64,000 bases of DNA from Paenibacillus polysaccharolyticus (GTDB lineage Bacteria; Bacillota; Bacilli; Paenibacillales; Paenibacillaceae): the NCBI RefSeq assembly GCF_900102085.1, contig NZ_FMVM01000010.1, forward strand, positions 1-64,000, given 5' to 3'. Below, in pieces: positions 8,562 to 16,348 of the stretch (positions within the stretch are counted from its first letter, which is position 1; each line of letters begins with the position of its first letter). Below the pieces are notes generated by a model. That model did not search any database. It had not been told where the DNA came from and was given only the letters and a program-made list of their open reading frames with translations. The translations under genes and the position numbers were made by a program.

Positions 8562-9479
8562 TTGAGAACCATTAAACTGGGCAGCAGTGCACTCGATGTG
8601 CCTGTAGTTGCTGTAGGTTGTATGCGAATCAATTCATTAGACAGTAAGGACGCGGAGCATTTTGTACGTTCTGCTATGGAAATAGGCGCGAATTTCTTCG
8701 ATCACGCTGATATTTACGGCACAGGAACATGTGAGGAGATTTTCGCCGATGCTGTGCAGATGAATCCCCAGGTTCGTGAAAATTTGATTCTTCAATCCAA
8801 ATGCGGCATTCGCAAGGGTATGTTTGATTTCTCCAAAGAGCATATTCTGAATTCGGTGGATGGCATTCTGCAACGTCTAAGAACGGAATATCTGGATGTG
8901 TTGCTCTTGCACCGCCCGGATGCACTTGTTGAACCGGAGGAAGTGGCTGAAGCATTCGATCAGTTGGAGCGTGAGGGAAAAGTGCGCCACTTCGGTGTAT
9001 CCAACCAGAATCCGAACCAGATCGCATTGCTCAAAAAATATGTCAAACAACCTCTGGTAGCCAACCAGCTGCAGATGAGTATTACCAACACGACGATGAT
9101 CGATAGCGGCATCAACGTGAATATGGAGAATGACGCTGCGGTGAACAGAGATGGCAGCATTCTGGATTACTGCCGTCTGCATGATATTACCATTCAACCG
9201 TGGTCTCCGTTCCAATACGGATTCTTCGAGGGTGTCTTCCTTGGCAATGAGAAATTCCCGGAATTGAATGCAAAGATCGATGAGATCGCCGCGAAGTATG
9301 ACGTGAGCAATACGACCATTGCGATTGCGTGGTTGCTTCGTCACCCTGCCAAGATGCAACCTGTGACAGGCACAATGAATATTGGACGTCTGCAGGATTG
9401 TGTGAAAGCAGGTGAGGTTCACCTCACTCGTCCAGAGTGGTATGAAATCTATCGTGCTGCAGGGAATGTACTGCCTTAG
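8562..9479 (+). CDS. Aldo/keto reductase (YdhF-type)
   Basis: A 305-residue NADPH-dependent oxidoreductase with the AKR barrel and complete catalytic tetrad: D47, Y52, K80 and H117 (motifs FFDHADIYG and LLLHRP). The QMSITNTTMIDSGINVNM stretch and overall length fit the YdhF branch rather than the shorter xylose-reductase group. It starts with TTG, supported by GGAGGGG nine bases upstream and no nearby ATG. It is followed by its own terminator. The physiological carbonyl substrate is unknown. Confidence 0.9.
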   Translation: MRTIKLGSSALDVPVVAVGCMRINSLDSKDAEHFVRSAMEIGANFFDHADIYGTGTCEEIFADAVQMNPQVRENLILQSKCGIRKGMFDFSKEHILNSVDGILQRLRTEYLDVLLLHRPDALVEPEEVAEAFDQLEREGKVRHFGVSNQNPNQIALLKKYVKQPLVANQLQMSITNTTMIDSGINVNMENDAAVNRDGSILDYCRLHDITIQPWSPFQYGFFEGVFLGNEKFPELNAKIDEIAAKYDVSNTTIAIAWLLRHPAKMQPVTGTMNIGRLQDCVKAGEVHLTRPEWYEIYRAAGNVLP

Positions 9480-9548
9480 GTCACATTAGATTGAGTATGG
9501 AATAACACCGTGAAATACGCTGAATGCGTAATGATATTCGGACAAATG

Positions 9549-9577
9549 ACACGAGCCTGTCTGGCTCGTGTTTTTTT
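9549..9577 (+). terminator. Terminator after the aldo/keto reductase
   Basis: ACACGAGCC and GGCTCGTGT pair around a five-base loop and run into TTTTTTT. Confidence 0.95.
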
Positions 9578-9656
9578 GTGCAGTTGGGTCTTGGAAGAAC
9601 AGACCATTTCGATATAAAATATAGATACATATTTTATCGCTCTAAAAGGATTAAAA

Positions 9657-9740
9657 TGTAATTAATACAAATTAGTTGAAATTATTTTATTGTAATGCAA
9701 GTATATATTACATATAATTACTTTTGCATGTACCTGTAAT
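9657..9740 (+). promoter_or_regulatory. Promoter and TGTAAT-repeat operator region of the HTH-TPR regulator
   Basis: A good vegetative promoter is visible: TTGTAA (9690-9695), 17-base spacer, TATAAT (9713-9718). TGTAAT occurs at 9657, 9691 and 9735, and its inverse ATTACA at 9707-9712, so TGTAAT-N10-ATTACA straddles the promoter core. ATGCAA (9695-9700) and TTGCAT (9724-9729) make a second inverted pair. Autoregulation is inferred, and the AT-rich background weakens the repeats' significance. The rest of the 300-base gap 9480-9779 holds only the preceding terminator and AT-rich DNA. Confidence 0.45.
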
Positions 9741-9779
9741 CTCGCTTTTTGTGTTTTTATTTTGGAGGGTGGTGTTCCC

Positions 9780-11165
9780 TTGAAGCCGACAACAACCACG
9801 ATACGCGATCATTTAGCAAGCTATCTGAAGCGTGAACAGATGTCGATCAGTTTATTTTCAGAGCTGTCCGGAATTAATTCTGGCACACTCAGCAACATTT
9901 TGAATAAGAATCGACCTATCTCCATGCAGCAGCTGGACCGTATTACGGTAGCTATGAAGCTTGCAGCGGGCCATTTCTATGAGTTGTATATTGATGAGTG
10001 CTTTGTGCACGCAACGCCGGATTGGCGGAGGTTAGGCCCTTTTCTGCATCGATGTGCTGAACTGGATAAGCTGGACTGTATCGAAGAGGTCGTTCGTCTG
10101 ATGATGGATAATCTTTCGTATATCCCGATGTTATTTGATGTGGCGGAGGAGTTCTATCATGCTGGTAAATGGAAACCGGCAACTCTCTTATATGAAACAA
10201 TCGCTGAAAGTGAGAAGATGCAACATTCCGAGCGGCTTGCGCTCTGTCAGTATCGTCTGTTCAAGCTCGGACTGTCGAATGATCAGCAGCGGAATGTTAT
10301 TATTGCGGCTCAATTTGAATATTATGTGGATCGACTGGATGAACGCTACCAACTGGATGCATTAAATGAATTGATTAATGCGTTTGCCTCACTTCATCGG
10401 TGGAGTAAGGTGCAGGAGTTATCAGAGAAACTGCGGGTGAAGGCAACCATTCACTATGAATTGAATGGGAGAAAGAAAGCGGAAGAAACGAAACGACCTA
10501 TCATTTTTTATGTTATGTATGCTTATTTGGCATCGGGAAGTGCGTATTTCCATTTAGACAACTATGAGATGGCCCTCAAATATGTTTCGTTATACACCGA
10601 TTCCTCTTGGGTCAAAGGTCCGGATCATGAAGAAATGGTTGTTATTCAACAATTTCAGGAATGGGCTGAAGGGAATCGTTATATATATCAATTAATGGCT
10701 GGACAGTTCGAAATTCTTCCTCAGTATCTGGCCTACATTTCAACAAAAGAGAACGAGATCTTTCCTGCGCTATGTGATATTGTTACTGCGGCAAATCGAT
10801 ACGATATGGATATCGATGATGTGTTAGAAGAGTATGCACCGCATTTTACTTATCAGGAGCAACGGAACCGAATTGGAAAAGTCAGCAAGCAGGTTACGGA
10901 TGATCGTTACGTCCGATTATTGGCTGGATTGGGCAAGTATTATCTGAAGAGGGATCACTTTGCACAAGGTTTAAATTTTGTTCTGGATAGCTTAAGATTT
11001 GCTATTGAAATTAGTGATGGACGAGGTATGCTTAGAAGTGTCGGACTATTCGAACAATACAGGGATTACGCGTCCGATACTGCTATACAGCAATACAAAA
11101 TCTTGATTGGTGAGGTGCAAAAAATCAATGAAGAAAAAACTGGCTTTGCTGATAGTTACTTGTAG
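9780..11165 (+). CDS. HTH-TPR transcription regulator, candidate RRNPP-type peptide receptor
   Basis: A 461-residue protein with an N-terminal XRE-type helix-turn-helix (about 10-60, including LFSELSGINSGTLSNILNKN) followed by about 380 residues of helical, TPR-like repeats. This is the architecture of RRNPP receptors such as NprR, PlcR and AimR, whose TPR domain binds an imported peptide and changes DNA binding. The last 38 bases overlap a tiny gene for an exported peptide, the arrangement of Rap/Phr-type pairs. TTG at 9780 is chosen because GGAGGGTGG lies in front of it; an upstream in-frame TTG would overlap that site. Target genes are unknown; the neighbouring Spo0E-like gene suggests sporulation control. 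HTH-TPR architecture is clear; peptide reception is inferred. Confidence 0.8.
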   Translation: MKPTTTTIRDHLASYLKREQMSISLFSELSGINSGTLSNILNKNRPISMQQLDRITVAMKLAAGHFYELYIDECFVHATPDWRRLGPFLHRCAELDKLDCIEEVVRLMMDNLSYIPMLFDVAEEFYHAGKWKPATLLYETIAESEKMQHSERLALCQYRLFKLGLSNDQQRNVIIAAQFEYYVDRLDERYQLDALNELINAFASLHRWSKVQELSEKLRVKATIHYELNGRKKAEETKRPIIFYVMYAYLASGSAYFHLDNYEMALKYVSLYTDSSWVKGPDHEEMVVIQQFQEWAEGNRYIYQLMAGQFEILPQYLAYISTKENEIFPALCDIVTAANRYDMDIDDVLEEYAPHFTYQEQRNRIGKVSKQVTDDRYVRLLAGLGKYYLKRDHFAQGLNFVLDSLRFAIEISDGRGMLRSVGLFEQYRDYASDTAIQQYKILIGEVQKINEEKTGFADSYL

Positions 11166-11268
11166 TATCGCGGTGAACATCCTGCCGACCGTTACCGGGC
11201 CATCTCCAGTCAAGGAAGATACCCCTCCTCCAATCTACCGAACGAATGATCACGGTTTAGGGACATAA
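11128..11268 (+). CDS. Small exported peptide precursor, candidate Phr-like signalling pheromone
   Basis: Forty-six residues starting MKKKLALLIVTCSIAVN, with a basic N-terminus and hydrophobic core like a Sec signal, then a Pro-rich polar tail ending PPPIYRTNDHGLGT. The ATG lies inside the 3' end of the HTH-TPR gene (38-base overlap, different frame) and is preceded by GAGGTG ten bases upstream. A strong terminator follows 11 bases after the stop. Size, signal-like N-terminus, short hydrophilic C-terminus and position match Phr/AimP/NprX precursors, whose last five to eight residues are the active peptide after cleavage. The mature form is not known; it would probably lie within the last ten or so residues. 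Confidence 0.7.
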   Translation: MKKKLALLIVTCSIAVNILPTVTGPSPVKEDTPPPIYRTNDHGLGT

Positions 11269-11279
11269 GCCTGAGCCAC

Positions 11280-11315
11280 AGAACGCTTCTGAATAACTCA
11301 GAGGCGTTCTTTTTT
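11280..11315 (+). terminator. Terminator of the receptor-peptide operon
   Basis: AGAACGCTTCTGA pairs with TCAGAGGCGTTCT (one wobble) around ATAAC and is followed by a T run. Confidence 0.95.
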
Positions 11316-11421
11316 GTATGTATAAACGGTCCAGTAACGCATAGAAGAGCATATCTGTCATACCCTCATTGAACTACCGATTGGCATAATAAGCTAAAAT
11401 ATGACAAAAGGAGGGGGTGCT

Positions 11422-11592
11422 ATGGATCGTATGGAATTAAAATCACAGATCGAAGACGCGAGACAACAGCTACATCAGATACAACTGCAATATGGCAGTC
11501 TGCTTCATCCTGAAGTGATCAGACAATCCGTAGTCCTTGACGCTCTCCTGAACCAATATAACCGAATCCGTGTGGAGAAGTTGATCAATTAA
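11422..11592 (+). CDS. Spo0E-family aspartyl-phosphate phosphatase-like protein
   Basis: A 56-residue helical protein with the Spo0E signature S-x-x-L-D in RQSVVLDALLNQY (S36 to D40). Spo0E family members dephosphorylate Spo0A~P and delay sporulation; their length is usually 50-90 residues, so this one is complete. The ATG at 11422 follows AAGGAGGGGG; an ATG 21 bases upstream lacks a site. It lies just behind the candidate peptide-receptor pair, separated by a terminator, so it has its own promoter. Whether the receptor controls it is unknown. Confidence 0.8.
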   Translation: MDRMELKSQIEDARQQLHQIQLQYGSLLHPEVIRQSVVLDALLNQYNRIRVEKLIN

Positions 11593-11602
11593 CAAGGGTC
11601 TA

Positions 11603-11651
11603 TTTACATTTATGTTCTTGTATACTATAGTTAGTTACATGAGTAACTAAC
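11603..11651 (+). promoter_or_regulatory. Promoter and perfect palindromic operator of the YtrA-type operon
   Basis: TTTACA (11603-11608), a 17-base spacer and TATAGT (11626-11631) form a promoter. Overlapping its -10 box is a perfect palindrome, GTTAGTTAC-ATGA-GTAACTAAC (11630-11651), with a further ACTAACTAA half-site just downstream. The position fits an operator bound by the GntR protein encoded directly downstream. Confidence 0.7.
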
Positions 11652-11713
11652 CGACTAACTAATTAAGAAAAGAAAAAATTGACCCCCATATAAGACACAC
11701 GCAAATCATTATT

Positions 11714-12115
11714 ATGTATGAAAGTTGGAAACAGATGAAATCGACCTTGGATGAATCCCAGCCTATTTTTCATCAGATCGCCATGATGATCATGGATGAT
11801 ATTGTGGAAGGCAGATTGAGAGTGGAGGAGCAGGTTCCCTCGACGAATGAACTATCACGCTTTTACAATATTAATCCGGCTACGGCGCGAAAGGGGCTAC
11901 AGGAGTTGGTAGACAAAGGCATCATATACAAACAGCGAGGTGTGGGAATGTTTGTGGCCAAGGGAGCCAGAGAAACCTTGCTTGTTGAACGAAAGCGACA
12001 TTTTTACGAAGAATACATCAAACCTTTACTTGAAGAAGCCAGACGTATTCGGATGGACGAGGACATGATTATTGATCTGATTCGCGGTAAGAAAGATAAG
12101 GAGAGTGAAGTATGA
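11714..12115 (+). CDS. GntR-family regulator, YtrA subfamily
   Basis: A 133-residue repressor-type protein: winged helix-turn-helix (about 15-85, with PSTNELSRFYNINPATARKG) followed by a short helical dimerisation tail, the hallmark of the YtrA subfamily, whose members control adjacent ABC transporter genes and sense little or no ligand in their short tail. It is first in a three-gene operon and overlaps the ATPase gene by four bases (ATGA). No clear ribosome binding site is visible; an alternative start is the ATG at 11735, which would shorten the protein by seven residues. Autoregulation through the upstream palindrome is likely. Confidence 0.85.
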   Translation: MYESWKQMKSTLDESQPIFHQIAMMIMDDIVEGRLRVEEQVPSTNELSRFYNINPATARKGLQELVDKGIIYKQRGVGMFVAKGARETLLVERKRHFYEEYIKPLLEEARRIRMDEDMIIDLIRGKKDKESEV

Positions 12116-12993
12116 TTCATATGGAGCAGGTATGTTACAGCTATCAAAAGAGTAAACCCTCTATTCTGAACAGTGTCACCCTGCATGAGAATGAACCTGT
12201 AATTGGTGCAATTTGGGGAAGGAACGGTGCTGGTAAAACGACGCTAATGAGTCTGCTCGCCGGACACAACCGCCCTGACAGTGGCGCCATTCAAATTATG
12301 GGTCAGGACCCGTATAATAATCTGTCTGCTCAAGGGCATCTATGTTATATCCAGGAGAATCATCCGCTCGGTAAAAACTGGACAATGAATGATCTGGTCA
12401 GCATCGGATCACATTTCCATTCACAATGGGATCAACAACTTGCCAAGCGGCTCATCGATGTTTTTGAACTGCCGTCCAAACAGAAAATGAGTAAATTTTC
12501 GAAGGGCATGAAGACAGCCGCTCAAATAATTCTGGGGCTGTGCAGTAACGCAAGTGTGACGATTATGGATGAGCCTACGAATGGACTCGATGCCGAGAAA
12601 CGAAAACTTTTCTATGAAGCATTATTGGAAACGTATGAAGATAACCCTCGTCTGGTTCTGATATCAACACATCATATCGAAGAGGTACAGCCTTTGTGTG
12701 AAACCCTGATTGTGGTACATCAAGGTAAAGTGTTATATCATCACCCCATGGAGGAGATGCGCGAACGCGGGGTTCTCCTAACAGGGTTAATTCAAGATGT
12801 GGAGATAGCCTCTGCAGGTGCTAATATTATTGATTCTGCTCGCATGGGTACAACCGGCAAAGTGATGATTGATGATGTGTACTCGAAGGAGTGGGTAGCC
12901 AAGGCTCAACATCATGGGCTTTCCATTGAAAAAGCAATGCTCCAGGATTATCTGGTGAATGTAACACGGAAGCAGGAGGAGGTGAGAGCATGA
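12112..12993 (+). CDS. ABC transporter ATP-binding protein (YtrB-like)
   Basis: A 293-residue nucleotide-binding subunit. Walker A is GRNGAGKT (36-43), Walker B VTIMDEP (149-155), and the switch histidine is in STHHIEE. The signature loop is FSKGM rather than LSGGQ, a form common in YtrB/BcrA-type exporters linked to GntR regulators. The start overlaps the GntR stop and the stop overlaps the permease start, both as ATGA, so the three proteins are translationally coupled. It probably energises the membrane protein encoded next. Substrate unknown; cell-envelope stress or antibiotic response is the usual theme for this operon type. Confidence 0.9.
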   Translation: MIHMEQVCYSYQKSKPSILNSVTLHENEPVIGAIWGRNGAGKTTLMSLLAGHNRPDSGAIQIMGQDPYNNLSAQGHLCYIQENHPLGKNWTMNDLVSIGSHFHSQWDQQLAKRLIDVFELPSKQKMSKFSKGMKTAAQIILGLCSNASVTIMDEPTNGLDAEKRKLFYEALLETYEDNPRLVLISTHHIEEVQPLCETLIVVHQGKVLYHHPMEEMRERGVLLTGLIQDVEIASAGANIIDSARMGTTGKVMIDDVYSKEWVAKAQHHGLSIEKAMLQDYLVNVTRKQEEVRA

Positions 12994-13688
12994 ATGCAGT
13001 AAAAGGAACGAATCGGCTAATTTTAGATGACATGCGTTTATATATGCTGATCTTTACATCCATTGCGCTTGGGTTGACAGCAGTCTATGTCGCGATTGGT
13101 TTTCTGTTTCATGTCAGTTATGCCTCGCAGTTGTTTGGGCCGATGTATGGAGGAATCTGTACTTTTGCCATTGCTGGTCTGATCACGCTCTACCCGGTGG
13201 CCATTGGTATGGGCAGTACACGGATTCAATTCATGAAATCTTTCTATATGATGGGAGCCTGTATGGTTGTGGGCACAATGATCATTCTGCATGTGATCTA
13301 TGGGGTTGTTCATCTGCTGAATGTCGGGGGATGGCTACAGGTCACGTTGTACCAACCGGGAATGCTTTATTCGTCAAGTTATCTTGTGTTTCCTTATCTG
13401 TGGATTGACGTGATGCTGGGGCTCTTGGTACTCGGTCTATCTGTTTTCTTGACGGTTTGCTGGATTCGGCTGGGCCTGCGTAATTTCCTGATTCTGTTGT
13501 TTGGCTTTGGTCTGGTGCTGTCGCTGGTGATTGCATTTGGAGATATTAGACAATTCACGCTCTGGATTGCCTATCAAAATCGAATGCTCGTATTCACTGT
13601 GCTGGGTGTAATCGGTGGCGCGCTGCTTCTGTCCACCTATCCCATGATGAAGCATGCTCCGTTGGTACGCAAAGGCAGCAAAGACTAA
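12990..13688 (+). CDS. Integral membrane protein, probable ABC transporter permease partner
   Basis: A 232-residue protein with about six hydrophobic segments covering most of its length and only short loops. No sequence family is recognised with confidence. Its position, translationally coupled behind the ATP-binding gene in a YtrA-type operon, makes it the likely membrane partner. A bidirectional terminator follows. Confidence 0.75.
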   Translation: MNAVKGTNRLILDDMRLYMLIFTSIALGLTAVYVAIGFLFHVSYASQLFGPMYGGICTFAIAGLITLYPVAIGMGSTRIQFMKSFYMMGACMVVGTMIILHVIYGVVHLLNVGGWLQVTLYQPGMLYSSSYLVFPYLWIDVMLGLLVLGLSVFLTVCWIRLGLRNFLILLFGFGLVLSLVIAFGDIRQFTLWIAYQNRMLVFTVLGVIGGALLLSTYPMMKHAPLVRKGSKD

Positions 13689-13778
13689 CTGTGATGAATT
13701 ACAGAGTTTAAGCCGTTAGGGGAACGCAAATGAGGATGTTCAGTAATAATCACACCAGTAATTAGACACGAGGGATAA

Positions 13779-13816
13779 GAAAAACACGAGGACGTATGCT
13801 CGCCTCGTGTTTTTCT
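13779..13816. terminator. Bidirectional terminator
   Basis: AAAAACACGAGG and CCTCGTGTTTTT pair around an 11-base loop, serving the ABC operon and the convergent gene at 13846. Confidence 0.9.
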
Positions 13817-13845
13817 TTGTCGTCTCTTATGGGTTGTACTTTAAT

Positions 13846-14361
13846 CTACGCTTGAGTTTGTGGTTTGAATCCTTCCTCTTCAAGATACTCGCCAGCCTCG
13901 CCACGTGATTCAAAAGCCATCTCCAGCTCCGAACCAGCATATACACACCACATATCATTGTCATATTTTAAGGTAAGTGTGTGTCCATCTTCATTGATCC
14001 AGATACCACCGCCTGATGACAGGATAACCGGGGCAGATTCTTTAGGGGATGGTACGTTCTCAGTCACTTCAACTGCGTCTGGATTATGAGACATCGCTTT
14101 GAGTGTTGCATCCAGCAATGTACGCAGATCTGCTTCGGAGTAATCCCGAACATTGACGAACCCTTTTGCATCCGTCTCGTAGTTTGGCAATAACCCTGCA
14201 TAGATATAGCCGTTACCGTTCGGGTGAATATGGAGTGCTACAATTTTTTTCTCGTAGGCACTGTCCTCGTAGTGGAAGTTCACACGACCCAGAGAAACAT
14301 TTTTGCGCTGCAGCTGTGGGTACGACTCCAGAATTTCAAGCTTTTGTTCAACGTTAAGCAT
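13846..14361 (-). CDS. Conserved hypothetical protein
   Basis: A 171-residue soluble acidic protein with no signal peptide or membrane segment. The middle (about 45-80) contains HPNGNGYIYAGLLPNYETD, and the C-terminal third (about 120-165) looks like a small beta-rich domain ending EYLEEEGFKPQ. I do not recognise a family. A good AGGAGG site precedes the ATG, so translation is likely. Confidence 0.75.
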   Translation of the reverse strand: MLNVEQKLEILESYPQLQRKNVSLGRVNFHYEDSAYEKKIVALHIHPNGNGYIYAGLLPNYETDAKGFVNVRDYSEADLRTLLDATLKAMSHNPDAVEVTENVPSPKESAPVILSSGGGIWINEDGHTLTLKYDNDMWCVYAGSELEMAFESRGEAGEYLEEEGFKPQTQA

Positions 14362-14477
14362 ATGTGCCTCCTGTTACTGTTAGGTAGTGGGATTATACCA
14401 CAGGTGAAGGCTGGAAACATCCTATCTTCTGTCCGTGCGGGACGGCGTGGTATGAACACACCTCATCAGTATAATCC

Positions 14478-14942
14478 TTATGCTCCTGTTAAAGTACGTT
14501 GCCCAAGTGCTTTCAGGTTCTCCATAACTTGCAGATAAGGATAAGGCCCGTAGCTGATTCGTGCTACCCCTAGTGTTGCCAAATGTCTCGGTGAAGGTTC
14601 GTTGGGGGTTTGTTCAATAATTTGCAACACGTTTTGCTTCACTTCTGACACGGACCTGCCATACCCTCCCTCTATATCGATGGTTACAGGCAGATCTACG
14701 CTCTTTGTAATACGTGAAAGATTAGCAAGCACCAATTGGAACGGAAGGGCTTCACCATCCTGTTCCCCATGAGCGGCGGCAACAGACCAGCTTCCCGTAG
14801 CAATAGCTTTGGCACCTGTAGATTGAATGGTCTGCGCGCTCCCGGCATCCCACACGTTCACCAGTACGAGTGGTTGTCCCTTCACATGATATTGATGAAA
14901 TTGTTCAGCTTTTTCTTTCTGTGTGCAATGGTTGTTTTTCAT
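14478..14942 (-). pseudogene. PEP mutase / isocitrate lyase-like protein with internal deletion
   Basis: A 154-residue open frame from a family normally about 250-280 residues long. The N-terminal half is well kept: LVLVNVWDAGSAQTI, then the metal-site motif VTIDIEGGYGR near residue 88. At about residue 110 it jumps straight to the normal C-terminal motif LATLGVARISYGPYPYL. The middle of the barrel, including the usual INLED and NARTD strands, is missing, while the frame is preserved. This looks like an in-frame deletion of roughly 110 codons, so catalysis is probably lost. A ribosome binding site (AAGGGAAG) is still present. It could also be a genuinely shortened protein. Confidence 0.65.
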
Positions 14943-14993
14943 TTTGGCTCACTTCCCTTATAGAAATAGATAAGGTGCTGTTACTGAAAATTC

Positions 14994-16055
14994 CTACTGT
15001 AATGACATCTGTCTCTCGTGCTGAAGCAGCCAATTTTTCCGTGTCAGTCCACCTCCATATCCGCCCAATTCACCACTTGCGTTAATCACACGGTGACACG
15101 GAATAACAATAGCTAGCTGATTTGCCCCGTTCGCTTGGGCTACGGCACGGCATGCAGAAGGTTTTCCAAGGGCTTTTGCGATCTCCTGATAAGATCTCGT
15201 TTCCCCGGCCGGAATGGCTAATAACGCATCCCATACCCGCTTCTGAAATGGTGTTCCTAAACAGAACAACGCCGTGTCGAAAGCTGTCCTTTTGCCGTCG
15301 AAATATTCATTTAATTCCCGTTCAATAGATTGAATAGGTGCTGTTGTGCCAGGTACAATCGCAGATTCGGTGCGCTTGCGCAGGCGTTCCACCTCGCGTT
15401 CCAGCCCTCGGCGATCAATGAATTCGATTAAATATAAAGCCTGCTCATCCGCTATAGCCATCATGGGGCCAAGTCTGGTATCGATCCAGGCTGCCTTTAG
15501 TACCCGTTCGTCATCTACATGTGTAGGTGCGGCTCCCATAATTCTTGAAAAGGCATCCCGGAATCCACTGCTGGATTCATATCCGGTGGAGAGTTGGCTA
15601 TCAATGACAGTGCGCCCTGAACGAATATGTTTCAGTGCTAGTCCCATACGCCGTGCGCGAGCGTATTCGACAAAGGTCATCCCGAATCTTTTTTTGAACT
15701 GACGGCGAGCAGTAGATTCATCAATGGATAGTGCCTTGAAATCTTGCCCTTTCCAGCGTTTTTCCGGCTCTTTCTCAACCGCCTCCACCAGCATGCGAAC
15801 CACATCCGAAACATGATTGGGGTGAGATAAAGGCCGGCATCGCTGGCATGGTCGAAAGGACGCAAGCAGGGCTTGCTGAGCGGTTTCATAAAATTCGCAG
15901 TTCTCAAATTTAGGTTTCCGAGCCGGGCAGGTGGGACGACAGAACACCCCCGTTGTTTTAACACCGACATAGAATAAACCTTCATATTCTGAATCCTTAG
16001 CGATCAATGCCTGGTAATACTGTTCCTTTAGATCTGCAGAGATCATAAACCGCAC
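14994..16055 (-). CDS. ada: Ada: bifunctional DNA alkylation repair protein and transcription activator
   Basis: A 353-residue fusion of methylphosphotriester repair, AraC-type DNA binding and O6-methylguanine methyltransferase. The N-terminal zinc cysteines are C39, C43, C70 and C73 (VFCRPTCPARKP and FRPCQRCRP); C39 would accept methyl groups from phosphotriesters. The AraC region spans about 85-180, and the alkyl-acceptor C320 lies in IVIPCHRVI. Bacillus subtilis splits these activities between AdaA and AdaB; here they are fused as in E. coli. The GTG start at 16055 has GGAG seven bases upstream; ATG at 16046 is an alternative. It is divergent from the LysM gene. Confidence 0.93.
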   Translation of the reverse strand: MRFMISADLKEQYYQALIAKDSEYEGLFYVGVKTTGVFCRPTCPARKPKFENCEFYETAQQALLASFRPCQRCRPLSHPNHVSDVVRMLVEAVEKEPEKRWKGQDFKALSIDESTARRQFKKRFGMTFVEYARARRMGLALKHIRSGRTVIDSQLSTGYESSSGFRDAFSRIMGAAPTHVDDERVLKAAWIDTRLGPMMAIADEQALYLIEFIDRRGLEREVERLRKRTESAIVPGTTAPIQSIERELNEYFDGKRTAFDTALFCLGTPFQKRVWDALLAIPAGETRSYQEIAKALGKPSACRAVAQANGANQLAIVIPCHRVINASGELGGYGGGLTRKNWLLQHERQMSLQ

Positions 16056-16173
16056 GTCCTTACTCCAGTAGAATCACAATCTTTCCCTTATTATAGGGCA
16101 GAATCACACGTCCCATCGCCGAAAATCAGGCATCTATTCTCGAATTGAAACTTTTGTTCAGTCGGCCCGAGCA

Positions 16174-16213
16174 TTGTTCAGAATTTGTTTAGAATGAAGT
16201 GATAACATAGACC
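16174..16213 (+). promoter_or_regulatory. Shared 11-bp direct-repeat promoter motif, copy A (LysM gene)
   Basis: TTGTTCAGAAT is directly followed by TTGTTTAGAAT, then GAAGTGATAACATAGACC. It aligns without gaps to copies at 19344 and 23650 before the two SLH genes. Two 11-base repeats followed by a conserved ATAG box suggest a PhoB/OmpR-type activator site with a -10 element. Confidence 0.6.
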
Positions 16214-16348
16214 TATGTATACGATTAAAAGGTAGTAATATGTGCCTATTTGTCTTTAGAGAGAGATAAAAATTATGTTGTTAAGTGAAGTTATATAGGC
16301 AAGCGAGTTGAAGATTGACGAAAAAGGAAGATAACAATCGGGGGTCAG

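Noticed and set aside
13437..13655. Minus-strand frames within the ABC membrane-protein gene
   Set aside because: Gln/Arg/Asn-rich shadows of a hydrophobic gene on the other strand.
16160..16185. LexA box before the YneA-like LysM gene
   Set aside because: CGAGCATTGTTCA has the wrong spacing and a mismatch compared with CGAAC-N4-GTTCG.
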